From: Brytella acorum
Lineage (GTDB): Bacteria; Pseudomonadota; Alphaproteobacteria; Acetobacterales; Acetobacteraceae
DNA length: 64,000 bases
Direction of reading: 5' to 3'
Assembly: GCF_029309905.1 (NCBI RefSeq)
Contig: NZ_JARBJP010000003.1
Location: forward strand, 62,001-126,000
The first letter of the stretch is position 1. Each line of letters begins with the position of its first letter. Positions 26,427-33,595 of this stretch are shown here, piece after piece. Made by a program: the position numbers and the translations under genes. Below the pieces are notes generated by a model. The model did not search any database and was not told the origin of the DNA. It saw only the letters and a program-made list of their open reading frames with translations.

Positions 26427-27032
26427 CTATGCTGCCGCGCGGTGCTCATTGCGCGCGGCCTGCCAGACTTCGCGGGCGGCGTCGGCGTTCATCGCGGCGA
26501 TACCGAGCCCGACAAGTAGGTCCGGCCATGCGGCGTGCCACAGAAAGGCCGTGACCAGGCCTGCGACGATGATCGCGATATTGGCCAGCACGTCGTTGCG
26601 CGCCGACAGGAAGGCAGCGCGCGTCAGACTGCCTGCATGATAGCGATAGCGGGTCAGCATGAGCGCACAGGAGAAATTTACCACAAGCGCCCCCAATCCT
26701 GTCACCGACAGGACGAGCGGCTGGGGCGGTGTCGGAAGATTGAATTTTTGCCATGCGGTCCAGAGCGTCGCGAGCGCCGGAACCAGCAGGATAGCGGCAA
26801 GGGCCATTCCGACCCGCGCCCGGCTGCGCGCCGTCCAGCCGAGTGCCGCTACGATCAGGAAATTGACGGAGGCGTCTTCCAGGAAATCGACGCTATCCGC
26901 GAACAGGGAGACCGAGCCGATGGCAAGCGCTACCGTGAATTCGATGCCAAAATAGGCAAGATTCAGAAGTCCCACGAGAGAGATGACCCGTCGCAGGGTG
27001 CCGGCCATGTCGTTCGGTGGTGTGGAATTCAT
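26427..27032 (-). CDS. Short cation-diffusion-facilitator-like transporter
   Basis: Membrane protein of 201 residues with about six helices. It keeps CDF-like metal-site residues in helix 2 (SVDFLEDASVN) and helix 5 (SARNDVLANIAI) but lacks the C-terminal cytoplasmic domain of CzcD, ending NEHRAAA. It lies 61 nt downstream of the MerR gene at 27094-27543 on the same strand, so it is probably regulated with it. Metal specificity is unknown. Confidence 0.85.
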   Translation of the reverse strand: MNSTPPNDMAGTLRRVISLVGLLNLAYFGIEFTVALAIGSVSLFADSVDFLEDASVNFLIVAALGWTARSRARVGMALAAILLVPALATLWTAWQKFNLPTPPQPLVLSVTGLGALVVNFSCALMLTRYRYHAGSLTRAAFLSARNDVLANIAIIVAGLVTAFLWHAAWPDLLVGLGIAAMNADAAREVWQAARNEHRAAA

Positions 27033-27093
27033 CGTTTTTATCTCTTTCGTTCTATCAGGTTTCTCCCATCCGAAGATGGATTATAGGCGAAGA

Positions 27094-27543
27094 TCAGACC
27101 GCACTTTCGCAGCATGCGCGGTTCCCCGCCGGCTCGATGGTGGCAAGTTCGTCAAGAATCACGCACTCGGAGCCGGGACCGCCGGCGCATTGTGCGTCGC
27201 AGGTCGCGACGAACCCGGCGATGCTTTTCTCGAGCGCCTTCAATTCGCGCAACTTCGCCCGGACGTCCATCAGGTGAGTATGCGCGAGGTCGCGGGCTTC
27301 CGCACAGGATCGCGTACGGTCCTGTACCAATTCGACCAATGCCCGAACCTGATCGATCGAAAAGCCAAACGCCCGGCAGCGCCGAATGAAGGTAAGCCGT
27401 CGAACATCGTCTTCAGCATAACGCCGCTGATTGCCTTCCTGTCGTTCCGGACGTGGAAGCAGGCCGATCTCTTCATAATAGCGGATCGTGGGGGCATTGG
27501 TACGGGTGCGCTCGGCCAACTCGCCGATCTTGTATCCGGGCAT
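27094..27543 (-). CDS. MerR-family metal regulator (second)
   Basis: Protein of 149 residues. HTH at 1-70 (KIGELAERTRTNAPTIRYYEEIG), then a dimerisation helix and a Cys-rich end (VATCDAQCAGGPGSEC) with another Cys in RSCAEARDL. The three-Cys spacing resembles MerR/ZntR metal sites with an extra Cys pair. It is divergent from the gene at 27650, with a MerR-type operator between, and upstream of the CDF-like gene on its own strand. Confidence 0.9.
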   Translation of the reverse strand: MPGYKIGELAERTRTNAPTIRYYEEIGLLPRPERQEGNQRRYAEDDVRRLTFIRRCRAFGFSIDQVRALVELVQDRTRSCAEARDLAHTHLMDVRAKLRELKALEKSIAGFVATCDAQCAGGPGSECVILDELATIEPAGNRACCESAV

Positions 27544-27569
27544 GGGGGGAAACTCGCGTAAAAAATATC

Positions 27570-27600
27570 TTGAACCTCAAGTTACTTGAACTCGTAAACA
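27570..27600 (+). promoter_or_regulatory. MerR-type promoter and operator (second)
   Basis: -35 TTGAAC (27570-27575), 19-bp spacer, -10 TAAACA (27595-27600). A dyad CAAGT-T-ACTTG (27578-27588) sits in the spacer. It drives the plus-strand pair 27650-28380 and faces the MerR gene starting at 27543. Confidence 0.8.
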
Positions 27601-27649
27601 AGCGCCAGACCGTCACGCGAACGGGCGGAACGGCATCGAGGAGAGTATC

Positions 27650-28027
27650 GTGACGAAGCCAAACGAGCCTGCCCCACTTGCCTGCACACTGGAGAACAGC
27701 GATCTGGCGAGGCGGCTGGAGTGGATCGCCAGTCTCAACGCCAGGGCGCTTCGGTCAGCGCACCGAGATGGTCTTCATCTCGTGCTGGATTATGATCCTG
27801 CCGCACGGGACGATATCGCGCGTATGGTCGAAGGCGAACGAACCTGTTGCGCGTTCCTCGCGTTTGACATCGCTGAACGTATGGATGCGCTGACTCTGAC
27901 GATTACTGCCCCGGAGTATGCGCGTGAGGCTGCGGAAACGCTGCTTGAGCAGTTTGCGTCGCGCAGTCAGCCAGCAACCGCGCCGATGAAAAAGACCTGC
28001 GGGTGCGCGGCGGAGTGCGGCGCATGA
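27650..28027 (+). CDS. Cysteine-motif protein of a MerR-controlled cassette, function unknown
   Basis: Soluble protein of 125 residues. It has a compact alpha/beta-looking body with a central Glu-Arg-Thr-Cys-Cys-Ala-Phe-Leu motif (ERTCCAFLAFDI, about 62-73) and a Cys-rich tail (KKTCGCAAECGA) that looks metal-binding. I do not recognise a characterised family. Its stop overlaps the start of a MerT-like membrane gene by 4 nt, and it is the first gene behind a MerR-type promoter. A cytoplasmic metal-binding partner or enzyme for the transporter is the natural guess; no merA-like reductase or merB-like lyase motif is visible. Confidence 0.8.
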   Translation: MTKPNEPAPLACTLENSDLARRLEWIASLNARALRSAHRDGLHLVLDYDPAARDDIARMVEGERTCCAFLAFDIAERMDALTLTITAPEYAREAAETLLEQFASRSQPATAPMKKTCGCAAECGA

Positions 28028-28380
28028 GCGAGGCGAGCGCATCGGGAAACAAGGCGGCCAGCGCGGTTGCCATGACGGCGTCCAGTGCGGCGCTGGCCTG
28101 CGGCGTGTGCTGCGTCGTGCCGCTCGCGCTGCCGGCCGCGATCCTCGGGTCAGTAGGCGGTATTCTCGCCTGGTTCGCCAACGCCTATCGCTGGCTGACG
28201 CCGGTCGCGATCCTGGCGGTTGCTGTCGGTTGGTTCTGGGTGGGTTATCAGGCGTACCAGACAGGACACAGGCCTGGCTGGCAGACGCTCGGCATCATGG
28301 GGTTCGCCACGATCATGGGGTGTCTTGCATGGCTCTGGCCACGGATCGAGCCGGTGGCGATTGGGTTCTTGCGCGGGTAG
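28024..28380 (+). CDS. MerT-like small membrane protein
   Basis: Protein of 118 residues with three predicted helices. The first carries vicinal cysteines (ALACGVCCVVPLALPAAILGS) as in MerT/MerC-type mercury importers; later helices lack a second Cys pair. The start at 28024 forms ATGA with the upstream stop. It would move a soft metal across the inner membrane, with the upstream Cys protein as likely partner. No MerP or MerA is encoded nearby, so mercury may not be the substrate. Confidence 0.8.
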   Translation: MSEASASGNKAASAVAMTASSAALACGVCCVVPLALPAAILGSVGGILAWFANAYRWLTPVAILAVAVGWFWVGYQAYQTGHRPGWQTLGIMGFATIMGCLAWLWPRIEPVAIGFLRG

Positions 28381-28447
28381 CCTGCCGCGGATCGGACGCC
28401 ATTATTGGACCCACGCCAAGACCTTAACCGCCTCCCGGAACGATACG

Positions 28448-28870
28448 TCACGGGTTGGGCGTGCTTCCGATCGCAGAGGCACCCAGCATATCGAGCACCG
28501 GGCAAGTCAGGGCCTCCGACTCACGGCATTGTTCGATGCTTGTTGTCAGGAGCGATGCGAGCCGTTGCAGGTCGGAGATCTTGCTCTGGATGTCGCCCAG
28601 ATGAGCTATGGCGAGTGTTCTGACCTCGTCGCAGGAGGGTAGGCCGGGTTCTGCCAAGGCGAGCAGGGTTCTGATTTCCTCGATGTCGAAACCAAGATCC
28701 CGCGCGCGTCGGACGAATGACAGGCGCCTGACATCCTCGGCCCGATAATGGCGATAGCCATTACGCGCCCTTCGCGGCGCGGGAATGAGGCCGATGCGCT
28801 CATAGTAGCGCACCGTCTCCAGATGAACGCCGGTTTCCGATGCCAGCTTGCCGATCGTGATGGCGACCAT
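28448..28870 (-). CDS. MerR-family metal regulator (third)
   Basis: Protein of 140 residues, HTH at 3-72 (TIGKLASETGVHLETVRYYERIG), dimerisation helix, and cysteines at LPSCDEV, IEQCRES and LTCPVLDM in the MerR-like three-Cys pattern. This spacing is close to true mercury MerR. It is divergent from the MerT-like gene at 28947 with its operator at 28886-28916. Confidence 0.9.
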   Translation of the reverse strand: MVAITIGKLASETGVHLETVRYYERIGLIPAPRRARNGYRHYRAEDVRRLSFVRRARDLGFDIEEIRTLLALAEPGLPSCDEVRTLAIAHLGDIQSKISDLQRLASLLTTSIEQCRESEALTCPVLDMLGASAIGSTPNP

Positions 28871-28885
28871 GCGTCACTCCTGCTC

Positions 28886-28916
28886 TTGAGTCCGTAGCCA
28901 CTACGGGGTGTAGCAT
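28886..28916 (+). promoter_or_regulatory. MerR-type promoter and operator (third)
   Basis: -35 TTGAGT (28886-28891), 19-bp spacer, -10 TAGCAT (28911-28916). The dyad CCGTAG-CCA-CTACGG (28892-28906) lies in the spacer. The CCGTA/TACGG half-sites are like those of mercury merO operators. It drives 28947-29593. Confidence 0.85.
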
Positions 28917-28946
28917 GAAGCGCGACGCAATGGGAAAGTGACGATC

Positions 28947-29372
28947 ATGGATGAGACGGCGGACCTGCCTCAACGAACATCACGTAGCCGCATGGGCATG
29001 GAAAGAGGTGGAGTCCTGTGTGTCGCGGGCGGTATGGCCGCCGGTGTGGGTGCGCTGATCGCGTCGTCCTGCTGCCTCATTCCGCTCGCCTTCGCTTCTC
29101 TGGGCGCCGGTGCGGGGGTTTTCAGTGTTCTGTCGAGACTTGCGCCATGGCGCGTGCCATTGATTGCGCTGGCGGTCGCGGCGCTGGTCAGCGCCTGGGC
29201 GCTCAATCGGCGGCAGGCCAGGGTCTGTTGTGCGGGTGTGGAAAGTGGGTCTATCCGGCGACGCATCGGGGTTATCCAGATGCTATCCTTTGCCACCGCG
29301 CTCATCGTGCTGGCGGCATTGGTGTGGCCACGCCTGGAACCCGTCCTGCTCAGGAGCCTGTCTGTAAGATGA
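28947..29372 (+). CDS. MerT-like membrane transport protein
   Basis: Protein of 141 residues from the ATG at 28947; an in-frame GTG at 28938 would add three. Three helices are predicted. The first has the MerT vicinal pair (ALIASSCCLIPLAFASLGAGAG), and a second pair follows helix 2 (RRQARVCCAGVES), as expected for MerT passing Hg(II) inwards. It overlaps the GDCCVxC gene by 4 nt. With the merO-like operator this may be a minimal mercury-uptake cassette, yet no merA or merP is present in the window. Confidence 0.85.
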   Translation: MDETADLPQRTSRSRMGMERGGVLCVAGGMAAGVGALIASSCCLIPLAFASLGAGAGVFSVLSRLAPWRVPLIALAVAALVSAWALNRRQARVCCAGVESGSIRRRIGVIQMLSFATALIVLAALVWPRLEPVLLRSLSVR

Positions 29373-29593
29373 TTCGGCCTGCCTCGCTTCTGACCTGTCC
29401 CGCATGTGGCCAGCAATCACTGGAAACCATGCCGACCGATGCCTGCCAGTTCTTTTACGATTGCCCGCATTGTGGCGTCGTCTTGAAACCGAAGCCGGGG
29501 GATTGCTGCGTCTTCTGCTCCTATGGCGACGTTCCTTGCCCGCCGGTTCAGGAACATGGGCGACTGGCATGCTGCGGAGACGGTTCGACATAG
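29369..29593 (+). CDS. GDCCVxC-domain putative metal-binding protein
   Basis: Protein of 74 residues, too short to stand out by length. It has two zinc-ribbon-like pairs (LTCPACGQQ and YDCPHCGVVL) followed by the family motif PGDCCVFCSYGDVPCPP and a final CC. Such proteins are found next to merT in several elements and are thought to bind soft metals. The ATG overlaps the merT-like stop (ATGA), so the two are translationally coupled. Confidence 0.85.
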   Translation: MIRPASLLTCPACGQQSLETMPTDACQFFYDCPHCGVVLKPKPGDCCVFCSYGDVPCPPVQEHGRLACCGDGST

Positions 29594-29804
29594 ACCTGGG
29601 GCGGCAGCGGCGATGAAGTAATGGTGTCGTCCTGGCCAGTAATGTGACGATCGCCGTTTGACGGTGCGGTCCATGCATCGTGTATCCATTTGGAAAACCG
29701 GCACGTTATCATCAAAATCGAAGCGTAGAGCGCGGGCGGTAGTCTGCTCATCGCTTGCAGCGGGGCCCATTCTCGATTGAGCCACCGTGCGGTAGGATCG
29801 GGCC

Positions 29805-30854
29805 ATGAACCGCATTGGCATCCTTTTCGCATTATTGTCCGCGATCCTGTTTGGAGCCAGCACACCGTTCGCCAAGCTTCTCCTTGGCTCCGTCGATCCG
29901 TGGATGATGGCCGGGCTGCTCTATCTCGGTTCCGGGATCGGTCTGGCGGCGGTGCATCTGTTGCGCTGGATGCGTGGACGCCCCGTTGCGGAAGCGCCGT
30001 TGCGGCGTGGGGACTTGCCCTGGTTGGCGTTGGTGATCCTGGCGGGTGGGATTGCCGGCCCATTGCTGTTGATGCTGGGGCTGGCGCGCACCGACGCGGC
30101 CAGCGCGTCGCTGTTGCTCAATCTCGAAGGGCTGGCGACGATGGGGATTGCCTGGATCGTATTCCGCGAGAACGTGGACCGGCGGCTTCTGCTGGGCGCC
30201 TTCGCCATTCTCTCGGGCGCCGCGTTATTATCATGGCAGGGGCATGCGATGCTTGACCAGGGCGCCCTGTTCATCGCAGCGGCCTGCCTGTGCTGGGGGA
30301 TCGACAACAACTTGACCGGCAAACTTTCTGCGGCCGATCCGATGCAGATCGCAATGCTCAAGGGGCTGGTCGCAGGGACGGTCAATCTTCTGCTGGCGTT
30401 CGGGAGGGGCGGTGTCCTGCCGACTGTCGGGGGACTCGGCGCCGCTGGAGCCGTGGGGTTCATGGGTTACGGGGTGAGCCTTGTCCTGTTCGTGCTGGCC
30501 CTGCGCCATCTCGGTGCCGCGCGCACGGGGGCCTATTTCTCGCTTGCGCCGTTCGTCGGCGCGCTGCTGGCGGTTGTGGTGCTCCACGATCCCTTGTCGC
30601 TGAGGTTGCTGATCGCCGGCGGCCTGATGGGTTTCGGGTTGTGGCTCCACCTGTCGGAGCGCCACGATCACGAGCATGCGCACGAGGCCATGGAACATGA
30701 GCACCGGCATCGCCATGACGAACACCATCAGCATGCGCACGGGCCTGGCGATCCGACGGGCGAACCGCACACGCATCGGCACCGGCACATGCCGATGGTC
30801 CATCGGCATCCGCATTATCCCGACCTGCATCATCGGCACGGCCACGCTCACTGA
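29805..30854 (+). CDS. DMT/EamA-family transporter with a histidine-rich tail
   Basis: Protein of 349 residues. Ten membrane helices form two EamA repeats (about 5-140 and 148-283; GASTPFAKLLLG, FSLAPFVGALLAVVVL). The last 60 or so residues are cytoplasmic and carry about two dozen histidines in HxH runs (HEHRHRHDEHHQHAH; HTHRHRH), suggesting binding of Ni, Zn, Co or Cu. The tail is unusual for DMT exporters. A 211-bp spacer separates it from the upstream cassette. Metal export is likely but unproven. Confidence 0.88.
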   Translation: MNRIGILFALLSAILFGASTPFAKLLLGSVDPWMMAGLLYLGSGIGLAAVHLLRWMRGRPVAEAPLRRGDLPWLALVILAGGIAGPLLLMLGLARTDAASASLLLNLEGLATMGIAWIVFRENVDRRLLLGAFAILSGAALLSWQGHAMLDQGALFIAAACLCWGIDNNLTGKLSAADPMQIAMLKGLVAGTVNLLLAFGRGGVLPTVGGLGAAGAVGFMGYGVSLVLFVLALRHLGAARTGAYFSLAPFVGALLAVVVLHDPLSLRLLIAGGLMGFGLWLHLSERHDHEHAHEAMEHEHRHRHDEHHQHAHGPGDPTGEPHTHRHRHMPMVHRHPHYPDLHHRHGHAH

Positions 30855-31018
30855 CGCGGTGCCAACGCCTCAATGATACGGCAGTCGGCGACGGTGCCAT
30901 GGTGGCATTGCCCGATCATCGCGACCAGTTCCCGACGCAGGGCCTGCAAGTCACGCATCTTGCCGTCGATCTCCGCCAGATGCGTGCGGGCGATGACGTC
31001 GTTCTTCGCGACGTGCGG
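30848..31018 (-). pseudogene. C-terminal remnant of a MerR-family regulator
   Basis: The minus-strand frame ending at the TGA at 30848 reads VIARTHLAEIDGKMRDL, continues through a coiled-coil stretch, and then MIGQCHHGTVADCRIIEAL. This is the dimerisation helix and metal-binding end of a CueR/ZntR-like protein. The DNA-binding domain is missing and no start is present, so the gene is truncated. It sits at the entrance to the Cus-type operon and overlaps the end of the His-tail transporter gene. Confidence 0.75.
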
Positions 31019-31042
31019 GGAACGCATCCGGGAATGCCCTTC

Positions 31043-31073
31043 TTGGCATTGAAAACAGTCGGGACAATGCCAA
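31043..31073. repeat. Perfect 9-bp inverted repeat upstream of the Cus operon
   Basis: TTGGCATTG (31043-31051) and CAATGCCAA (31065-31073) with a 13-bp centre. It lies between the broken merR and the first small gene of the copper block. It may be an operator or the scar of the event that truncated merR. Confidence 0.6.
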
Positions 31074-31135
31074 CGTCGTCATGGTTCGTGCGGATCGCCA
31101 TGCCGGGCCGCATCATTGCCTCATGGGAGGCCGTC

Positions 31136-31306
31136 ATGATGACAAACTGCATGCAGGGCATGGGATGGGGCATGGGCCTGTTCGGCCTGCTCACGCTGAT
31201 CGTGCTCGTGCTCGCGATCGCGGCACTGGTCAAGTATCTGTGGTGCGCGGAGGGATGGAGGACGCGGATCGGCCGAGTCCCTTCCGCAGATCGGACATTC
31301 AAGTGA
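31136..31306 (+). CDS. Small single-pass membrane protein
   Basis: Protein of 56 residues starting MMTNCMQGMGWGMGLFGLL, with one helix (LLTLIVLVLAIAALVKYLW) and a Met/Cys-containing N-terminus. GGGAGG 5 nt before the ATG at 31136 is a strong ribosome-binding site; 31139 is the alternative start. Met/Gly-rich small membrane proteins are common at the head of copper loci. It may aid copper handling in the membrane, but no direct function can be named. Confidence 0.65.
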   Translation: MMTNCMQGMGWGMGLFGLLTLIVLVLAIAALVKYLWCAEGWRTRIGRVPSADRTFK

Positions 31307-31417
31307 GTTGCCCGGCCTCGCGTGGCGAGGGATGTCCCAGCCCAAACGACCGGCCCAAGAGCGCGGCATGACTTCCGCTCCGTGCATAAGAGATTGCCCC
31401 CTTTGCCTGTTTGCGAG

Positions 31418-31789
31418 ATGATGGCCGGTATGCGGTGGTGCTTTCTCCGACGTCTGGTATTCGTTATCGTTGGTCTTGCCTTTATGGGCGCGGCCACCGT
31501 GCAGGCTATGCCGCCGCAGAATGCCGAGCAGGCCACGAGCCTGGATGCGGCCATGCCATGCTGTGATGGGTCGGTCTCGATGCATCCCGCCGGAACGACC
31601 GCACCGTTCAAGGGCATGACGCCGGAGTGCCTGAAAACCATGCAGTGCCTCGGCGTGCCTGATCGCCCAACGCAGGCCGCGGCGATCGGAAGCCCGGTCC
31701 GCTACAGCATGATCGCCTATAGCCTTGCCGAACGTGTTCCTGTCGGCCGCTCGCCCGAGCCGCTTTCCTTCCCTCCCAGAACCGCCTGA
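31418..31789 (+). CDS. Exported hypothetical protein of the copper block
   Basis: Predicted 123-residue protein from MMAGMRWCFLRRL, with a signal peptide (LVFVIVGLAFMGAATVQA) and a short mature part with Met, His and Cys (AMPCCDGSVSMHP; MTPECLKTMQCLG) that could bind copper. An earlier start at 31322 gives an extra basic stretch and seems less likely. Similar small periplasmic proteins often precede cus genes. No named family recognised. Confidence 0.6.
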   Translation: MMAGMRWCFLRRLVFVIVGLAFMGAATVQAMPPQNAEQATSLDAAMPCCDGSVSMHPAGTTAPFKGMTPECLKTMQCLGVPDRPTQAAAIGSPVRYSMIAYSLAERVPVGRSPEPLSFPPRTA

Positions 31790-31834
31790 TCCCACCGGCG
31801 CCGTGACGGCGTTGGTTTCCGCACGTCCTGCGTT

Positions 31835-31861
31835 CAGGAGCGCGCGTATTCGCGCGTCCTG
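31835..31861. other. GC-rich hairpin between small gene and YtkA-like gene
   Basis: CAGGA-g-CGCGCG (31835-31846), loop TATT, CGCGCG-TCCTG (31851-31861). It lies 66 bp before the next gene and lacks a T-run, so it may be an RNA processing or attenuation element rather than a terminator. Confidence 0.4.
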
Positions 31862-31926
31862 ACCGCAACCGGACGTCGATCAGCGCTCTATCCCCGGATT
31901 TCCGGGGCGGGAAGGATTCCATTATC

Positions 31927-32337
31927 ATGCGTACATATCTGATCGCGGGTGCGTTGGCGCTCGCCTCCTGCGTCGTCGTGACCGGTGCCTTTGTGTCACC
32001 GACATTCGCGGCAGCGACGGATTATCGTTTCGAGGCTGCCGGCAAGCAGGCACATCTGAGCGGTGACAAGGCTGTCATGATCGTGCGGCTTGTGCATGTG
32101 CCCGACGGCAAGCCGGTCATGGACGCCGTCATCTTCGAGAGCAAGGCCGACATGAGCCCCATGGGCATGGCGACGATGACCTCGCCCACGACCATCGAGC
32201 CGGCGTCAGGCGATGGGCTCTATCGTATCGACCTCGATGCCGGTGCTCCCGGCCCGTGGGCGATCACGCTCGCGGCCAAGGTGCAGGGTGAAACCGAGAC
32301 GGTGCGCGGTTCCGTTGTTGTCACGCTGGAGAAATAG
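31927..32337 (+). CDS. YtkA/FixH-like periplasmic protein
   Basis: Exported protein of 136 residues. Signal peptide MRTYLIAGALALASCVVVTGAFVSPTFAA. The mature domain has an immunoglobulin-like pattern (AVMIVRLVHVPDGKPVMDAVI; ADMSPMGMATMTSP; GPWAITLAAKVQGETETVRGSVVV), typical of YtkA-like domains, with Met-rich loops that could bind copper. It precedes the cusC-type gene with 1 nt between, so it belongs to the same operon. Confidence 0.8.
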   Translation: MRTYLIAGALALASCVVVTGAFVSPTFAAATDYRFEAAGKQAHLSGDKAVMIVRLVHVPDGKPVMDAVIFESKADMSPMGMATMTSPTTIEPASGDGLYRIDLDAGAPGPWAITLAAKVQGETETVRGSVVVTLEK

Positions 32338-32338
32338 C

Positions 32339-33595
32339 ATGGCAACCCGGCGGAACCGTGACGCGGCGGGGCGCCTGCTCCTGGCTGCGGCTGCTCTTAT
32401 CGTTTCATCCGGGGCTGCTCGTGCGGCTGAAGGGCCGCCGGGTGCCACCGTAGAGAGCCTGCTCGCGCTCGGCGAGCGCCTGAACCCCGCGGTGCGGGCC
32501 GCCGGACTCGATACGACCGCCGCTGCGGCCCAGGCGGAAGCGGCCGGTGCGCTGGACGATCCGGTGCTGACGGAGAATTACCAGAATTATCACTCCGGCG
32601 GCCTGTTCAGCATGAACTTCATCACGATCTCGCAAACTTTCCCGCTCGGGGGAAAGCGGGATCTGCGTCATCGTGCGGCGCTGTCCGAGGTGGACGCGGC
32701 GCGCGGCCGGGAGCGGGCCGCCCAGGACGAACTCGACGCGCAGATCAAAATTGCCTTCGCGCGCTATTACGCTTTTACCCGCGCGCTGGTGGTCAACCGG
32801 CAGATCCAGACGCTCGCCCGCAAGATGCGGCAGGCGACCATGGTGCGCTACGGCCAGGGCGACGGTGCCCAATCGGGCGTGATCCAGGCCCAGGAGGAGG
32901 AGACGAACACCGTCATCGAGGCGAGCCGGCTGGAGGCCGAGCGAGAGTCCGCCGCCGCCCAACTGAATGCGCTGCTGGCCCGCCCCCCGGGCGCCCCATT
33001 GGCCGAGCCCATGCGGCTACGTCCGATCCCAGCGGTTCTGCCGCGCGTGGAGAGCTTGCTCGACCGGGCGCGCAGCGGGAATGGCGCCGTCCATGCGAAC
33101 AGCGCGGCAATCGACGAGGCGGAAAGCCGGAGACGGCTGGCCGAGCGGGCCTGGTATCCCGATGTGACGGTCGGCGGCGGCCCGGTCGTGCAGACCAATG
33201 CCCCGACGGGGTTCAGCGCCATGGTCTCGCTGAGCATCCCCGTGCAGTTCGGTGCCAAGCGCGCCGACGAAGACGCGCAGACCGCGCGCCTTGATGCCGC
33301 CGAGCGCCGTCGCGACGGAACGATGGCGACCATCCAGGCAGCCTTGGCCGAAGCCTTGGCCCGCCTCAAGGCGGCGCGCGATGTGGAGAGCCTCCTCCGT
33401 CGCCAGCGTATGCCGCAGGCGGACGCGCTCTCGCGGACGACGCTGGCCAGCTACAGCCAGGGGCATGGCGATCTCGCGGCAGCGATCGCGGCGGAACATC
33501 AGATGCACGACACCGAGCTGGAGCTTCTCCGGACCGAGACCGACGAACAGACGGAACTGGCCACCATCGAGCGCCTGATCGGGGGTGATCTGTGA
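32339..33595 (+). CDS. cusC: CusC-type outer-membrane efflux protein (TolC family)
   Basis: Protein of 418 residues with an N-terminal signal (LLLAAAALIVSSGAARAA) and two OEP repeats of long helices (about 60-230 and 250-410; ALDDPVLTENYQNYHSGG, ISQTFPLGGKRDLRHRA). The start at 32339 is chosen because it lies immediately after the preceding stop. It is the outer duct of the Cus complex. The 3' end overlaps the adaptor gene by 4 nt (GTGA). Confidence 0.9.
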   Translation: MATRRNRDAAGRLLLAAAALIVSSGAARAAEGPPGATVESLLALGERLNPAVRAAGLDTTAAAAQAEAAGALDDPVLTENYQNYHSGGLFSMNFITISQTFPLGGKRDLRHRAALSEVDAARGRERAAQDELDAQIKIAFARYYAFTRALVVNRQIQTLARKMRQATMVRYGQGDGAQSGVIQAQEEETNTVIEASRLEAERESAAAQLNALLARPPGAPLAEPMRLRPIPAVLPRVESLLDRARSGNGAVHANSAAIDEAESRRRLAERAWYPDVTVGGGPVVQTNAPTGFSAMVSLSIPVQFGAKRADEDAQTARLDAAERRRDGTMATIQAALAEALARLKAARDVESLLRRQRMPQADALSRTTLASYSQGHGDLAAAIAAEHQMHDTELELLRTETDEQTELATIERLIGGDL

